From Candidatus Nitrosotalea sinensis (GTDB taxonomy: Archaea; Thermoproteota; Nitrososphaeria; Nitrososphaerales; Nitrosopumilaceae): 64,000 nt of DNA. Shown here one piece after another: positions 61,394-64,000 of the stretch. Position numbers and translations under genes: made by a program. Position 1 is the stretch's first letter. Every line of letters begins with the position of its first letter. The notes beneath the pieces are model-generated. The model made no database searches, was not told the DNA's origin, and saw only the letters and a program-made list of their open reading frames with translations. Where the stretch lies: positions 436,095 through 500,094 of the forward strand of contig NZ_FRFC01000003.1 of assembly GCF_900143675.1 (NCBI RefSeq), in the 5' to 3' direction.

Positions 61394-61704
61394 GAACCCA
61401 AAAAATGTGGTCACTTGTTATCAGAATCAAGAAAAATGATACCGTACAAGGAAAGCGTGTACATATCTTGATACTTGACATCTTGAAAAAAGGCGCTATA
61501 CTGGGTGCAACAGTGTGGGCAGGAGTTGGAGGATATGGAAGAAGAGGAGAATCTACAATCCATGTAGAAGGAATATCAGTAAACATGCCACTTGTCATAG
61601 AAGTAATAGCAGATCTTGAAAAAATAGAAAAAGTGCTGCCTGACATAAAAAAACTAGTTGATGATAACGGCTTGATTACCTTGCACGAAGTCGGTGTTGT
61701 CTAA
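61390..61704 (+). CDS. DUF190 domain protein
   Basis: The 104-residue protein shows LVIRIKKNDTVQGKRVHILIL, a GAILGATVWAGVGGYGRRGE segment and VEVIADLEKIEKVLPDIKKLV-type end, matching DUF190, a PII-like ferredoxin-fold family. It commonly accompanies CrcB and is thought to be a regulatory subunit or sensor. Coupled to crcB by a 4-base overlap; it closes the plastocyanin operon. Confidence 0.88.
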   Translation: MRTQKMWSLVIRIKKNDTVQGKRVHILILDILKKGAILGATVWAGVGGYGRRGESTIHVEGISVNMPLVIEVIADLEKIEKVLPDIKKLVDDNGLITLHEVGVV

Positions 61705-61755
61705 ACCAAATCCATTCGTGAAACCTTTAATTTTAGAAACAAGTAAAATTACTCC

Positions 61756-62106
61756 ATGTTTGATTATGCACTAAACATCATAGGCAATGATTGGATAATG
61801 ATTGTCTTGGCTGCTCTAGTGCTATTTCTTGGAACAAAAAGGCTTCCTGATATTACAAAAAAGTTTTCCAGAGTAATGGCTCAGTATGACAAGACCAAGG
61901 GCATGGTCCAAGAAGAGATACAAAAAGCCAAGGGAGAGTTTAACCTCAACATCTCAGGACCTGTCATGTCTGAGAGACAAAAACTTGAGAGCCTTGCCAA
62001 GTCGCTGGGCATAACCACAGAAGGAAAGACTGATGATGATTTGAGGAGCATGGTGAACTTGAAGCTAGGCGGTTCTGCAAAACCCGATCAAGACACTAAA
62101 CAATAA
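61756..62106 (+). CDS. tatA: TatA/TatB-type twin-arginine translocase subunit
   Basis: The 116-residue protein has one N-terminal membrane helix (IMIVLAALVLFLGTKRLPDITKKF) with the family's helix-hinge-amphipathic pattern, and a long charged C-terminus. TatA oligomers form the channel for folded proteins carrying the twin-arginine signal. Other Tat genes are not in the window. It stands alone. Confidence 0.85.
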   Translation: MFDYALNIIGNDWIMIVLAALVLFLGTKRLPDITKKFSRVMAQYDKTKGMVQEEIQKAKGEFNLNISGPVMSERQKLESLAKSLGITTEGKTDDDLRSMVNLKLGGSAKPDQDTKQ

Positions 62107-62122
62107 ACGCGACCTCAACAAA

Positions 62123-62133
62123 TTTAAATATAA
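62123..62133 (+). promoter_or_regulatory. TATA-like box of gdhA
   Basis: TTTAAATATAA ends 26 bases before the TTG start at 62160, in the position for a leaderless transcript. Confidence 0.5.
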
Positions 62134-62159
62134 TATCCCGTGAGACATATCGGTTAAGA

Positions 62160-63407
62160 TTGACTAAAATCGATCCATGGCAGAATGCTCTCAAGCAACT
62201 TGCTGATGCCGCAAAAATTTTGAAACTTGATGCAGGTATACATGAAATGCTTGCAAATCCAAAAAAAGTTTTGACAGTATCATTGCCAGTCAAGATGGAC
62301 GATGGCAGAATCAAAGTATTTACCGGATATAGATCACAACATAATGATTTTAGAGGTCCACACAAGGGTGGAATTAGATATCATCCAGATGTAACAATTG
62401 AGGAAGTAAAGGCACTTTCAATGTGGATGACTTGGAAATGTGCAATAGTTGATGTTCCATTTGGTGGAGGAAAGGGTGGAATAATCTGTGATCCAAAAAG
62501 ACTCTCTCCAGGTGAAAAAGAGAGATTGACACGAAGATATGCATATGCAATATCTGAAATCATTGGACCGGGTAAAGATATTCCAGCTCCTGATGTATAC
62601 ACCACAGGAAAAGAAATGGCACAGATAATGGATGTTTATAGTGTAATGCACGGCCAGACAGAGCCTGCAGTTATTACCGGAAAACCAATACCAGCAGGAG
62701 GTTCCCTTGCAAGAAACGTAGCTACTGGTCTTGGTGTTGCTTATTGTGTAAGAGAGGGCGCAAAGAAACTAGGCCTCAAGCTCAAGGGTGCACGAGTTGT
62801 CATACAAGGATATGGTAATGCAGGCACATTTGCTGCAGAATATGTAGAAAAGATGGGTGCAAAGATTATCGGAGTAAGCGATTCTAAAGGTTCCATAATA
62901 AATCCGAAAGGACTTGATTCAAAGAAAGTACTGGAATACAAAAACAAGACTGGTAGCGTAGTTGGCTATCCTGGAAGTAAAAAAGTCACAACAGAAGAGC
63001 TTCTTACAACCCCCTGTGATGTCTTGATTCCAGCCGCACTTGAAAACCAAATAACACCACAAATTGCACGAAACATAAAATGTAAAATAATTGCAGAAGC
63101 TGCAAACGGCCCGACAGTACCTGAGGCAGATGATGTCTTACACAAGAACAAAATCATGGTCATTCCAGATATTTTGGCAAATTCCGGAGGTGTATGCATT
63201 TCCTACCTAGAATGGGTACAAAACTTGCAGCGATACTACTGGACATTTGACGAAGTTGCAGGAAAGATGGAACACCACATTGTACGGGGCTTCAACGACA
63301 CATACGAACTCTCAAAGAAACACAATGTCGACATGAGAAAGGCAAGTATGATACTAGCAGTAGGTAGAGTGCTAGAGGCATTTGACGCACGAGGCCTCTG
63401 GCCGTAG
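62160..63407 (+). CDS. gdhA: Glutamate dehydrogenase
   Basis: The 415-residue enzyme interconverts glutamate and 2-oxoglutarate plus ammonia. It shows RSQHNDFRGPHKGGIRYHP, the catalytic Lys in VDVPFGGGKGGI, the Rossmann GYGNAGTFAAEY and IIAEAANGPTVPEAD. It is the standard archaeal hexameric form; ammonia assimilation is central in ammonia oxidisers. TTG 62160 is chosen because of the TATA box. Confidence 0.96.
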   Translation: MTKIDPWQNALKQLADAAKILKLDAGIHEMLANPKKVLTVSLPVKMDDGRIKVFTGYRSQHNDFRGPHKGGIRYHPDVTIEEVKALSMWMTWKCAIVDVPFGGGKGGIICDPKRLSPGEKERLTRRYAYAISEIIGPGKDIPAPDVYTTGKEMAQIMDVYSVMHGQTEPAVITGKPIPAGGSLARNVATGLGVAYCVREGAKKLGLKLKGARVVIQGYGNAGTFAAEYVEKMGAKIIGVSDSKGSIINPKGLDSKKVLEYKNKTGSVVGYPGSKKVTTEELLTTPCDVLIPAALENQITPQIARNIKCKIIAEAANGPTVPEADDVLHKNKIMVIPDILANSGGVCISYLEWVQNLQRYYWTFDEVAGKMEHHIVRGFNDTYELSKKHNVDMRKASMILAVGRVLEAFDARGLWP

Positions 63408-63443
63408 AGAAATACCTAATACTTGATATTGTGATACTATTCT

Positions 63444-63671
63444 ATGAGCAAAGCTTTTGTCGCAATACATTGTGAGACTGGAAAAGAAAATCCAGTAATC
63501 CGTAAACTCATGGAAATAAGAGGAATATCTGAAGTCACAGGTACCCTCGGTCTGTATGATGTTATTGTCAAAGTAGAAGCCTCTGATTCATTGACCCTTG
63601 AGAAAATAATTACAAAAGAAGTAAGAAAAGTACCGCATGTTCTTACTACAATGACCTTGATGGTAATCTAG
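63444..63671 (+). CDS. Stand-alone Lrp/AsnC ligand-binding domain
   Basis: The 75-residue protein starts MSKAFVAIHCETGKENPVIR and contains VTGTLGLYDVIVKVEASDSL, the effector-binding RAM fold of Lrp-type regulators without a DNA-binding domain. Such proteins form oligomers with full regulators. It lies 36 bases after gdhA and may sense an amino acid linked to glutamate metabolism (inference). Confidence 0.85.
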   Translation: MSKAFVAIHCETGKENPVIRKLMEIRGISEVTGTLGLYDVIVKVEASDSLTLEKIITKEVRKVPHVLTTMTLMVI

Positions 63672-63715
63672 TTGCCACTAGACATTAGAAAATAAAAATT
63701 AAAGAAATCGAATTT

Positions 63716-64000
63716 TTAAGATGTGCTAAATGAACTGCCACAAGAGCAAGACTTGGTTACATTTGGATTGTTTATCTTAAATCCTGCACCCATGAGGCTC
63801 TCGATGTAGTCAATGTTTGCACCCTTGAGGTAGTCGACACTGTAACTGTCAATGACCATCTTTACGCCATTTTCTTCAATTACTAGATCGTCTTCTTCAG
63901 ATGCTTTTTCAAATCCCATTCCGTAGGATAATCCTGAGCATCCTCCACCTTGCACGTAGACTCGCAGAAACTCTGGCTTTTCTGTCTCTTCAGCCATGAA
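63716..64000 (-). CDS. A-type Fe-S carrier (HesB/IscA/ErpA), N-terminus cut
   Basis: The frame contains VYVQGGGCSGLSYGMGFE and ends VTKSCSCGSSFS, giving the three cluster cysteines of the A-type scaffold. The frame is still open at the right edge (a Phe codon precedes the first Met), and the usual upstream T-x-x-A-x-x-I helix is absent, so the true start is probably beyond 64000. It hands Fe-S clusters to other proteins. Confidence 0.85.
   Translation of the reverse strand, partial: FMAEETEKPEFLRVYVQGGGCSGLSYGMGFEKASEEDDLVIEENGVKMVIDSYSVDYLKGANIDYIESLMGAGFKINNPNVTKSCSCGSSFSTS

Noticed and set aside
1-64000. CRISPR array or prophage
   Set aside because: No regularly spaced repeats of 24-40 bases and no phage structural, integrase or replication genes were seen.

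Overview
The window is AT-rich archaeal chromosome, almost certainly from an ammonia-oxidising archaeon of the Nitrososphaerota (Thaumarchaeota), Nitrosopumilales/Nitrosotalea-like. Evidence: eukaryote-type topoisomerase IB next to a full topoisomerase VI pair, a TFE-beta with an Fe-S cysteine set, RpoF, S30e, aIF1A/aIF2-beta, fibrillarin-Nop5, RadA, C-terminal PEFG sorting tails and several membrane-anchored plastocyanin-like proteins. Many genes begin with TTG or GTG, and several have a TATA-like box about 25 bases before the start codon, so many transcripts are probably leaderless. No ammonia monooxygenase or carbon-fixation gene lies here, so the lineage call rests on the gene families.

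1-9.9 kb: a cut-off membrane-anchored protein, small zinc-ribbon and helical proteins, a CheA-type Hpt-like protein that lacks its histidine, then a translation/ribosome-biogenesis/topoisomerase block (aIF2-beta, DUF424, aIF1A, RIO1, KH protein, Top6B, Top6A), a membrane Hsp20-like protein, UbiX and small regulators. 9.9-26.5 kb: methylthioadenosine/adenine salvage (mtnP-apt), a 737-residue surface protein, an OLD-like ATPase-nuclease, TFE-beta with an FtsJ-type methyltransferase, Trm1, an unusual Lrp-GAF regulator with twin operator-like palindromes, RNase HII, fibrillarin-Nop5, PyrD-PyrK, a large radical SAM enzyme and S30e.

26.5-31.5 kb is the least ordinary stretch: a compact structured-RNA candidate, Dps, a one-finger C2H2 protein, long gene-poor gaps, a coiled-coil membrane protein with internal repeats, two related two-helix membrane proteins flanking a secreted protein, a decayed transposase tail and several microproteins. 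31.5-35 kb returns to housekeeping (radA, rpl21e, rpoF, DUF655, ksgA, HemK-like methyltransferase). 35-49.6 kb mixes envelope and transport functions: a cupredoxin that has lost its copper ligands, an isocitrate/isopropylmalate-type dehydrogenase, tRNA-Ser, two MFS carriers, a SirB1-like protein with an unknown partner, a rhodanese/metallo-beta-lactamase protein with a TauE-type exporter, an amino acid permease and a universal stress protein.

49.7-64 kb: a plastocyanin downstream of a CDF metal exporter, an intron-containing tRNA-Met, topoisomerase IB, an SDR, a DUF1998 helicase, a UbiE-like methyltransferase with a third MFS carrier, a plastocyanin-PEFG protein-CrcB-DUF190 operon preceded by a 10-bp inverted repeat, TatA, glutamate dehydrogenase, a stand-alone Lrp-type ligand domain and a cut-off A-type Fe-S scaffold. 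I see no CRISPR array, prophage, intact insertion sequence or rRNA. The best leads for something new are the structured RNA, the 28-31.5 kb membrane-protein cluster, the Lrp-GAF regulator with its paired palindromes, and the plastocyanin-fluoride channel operon.
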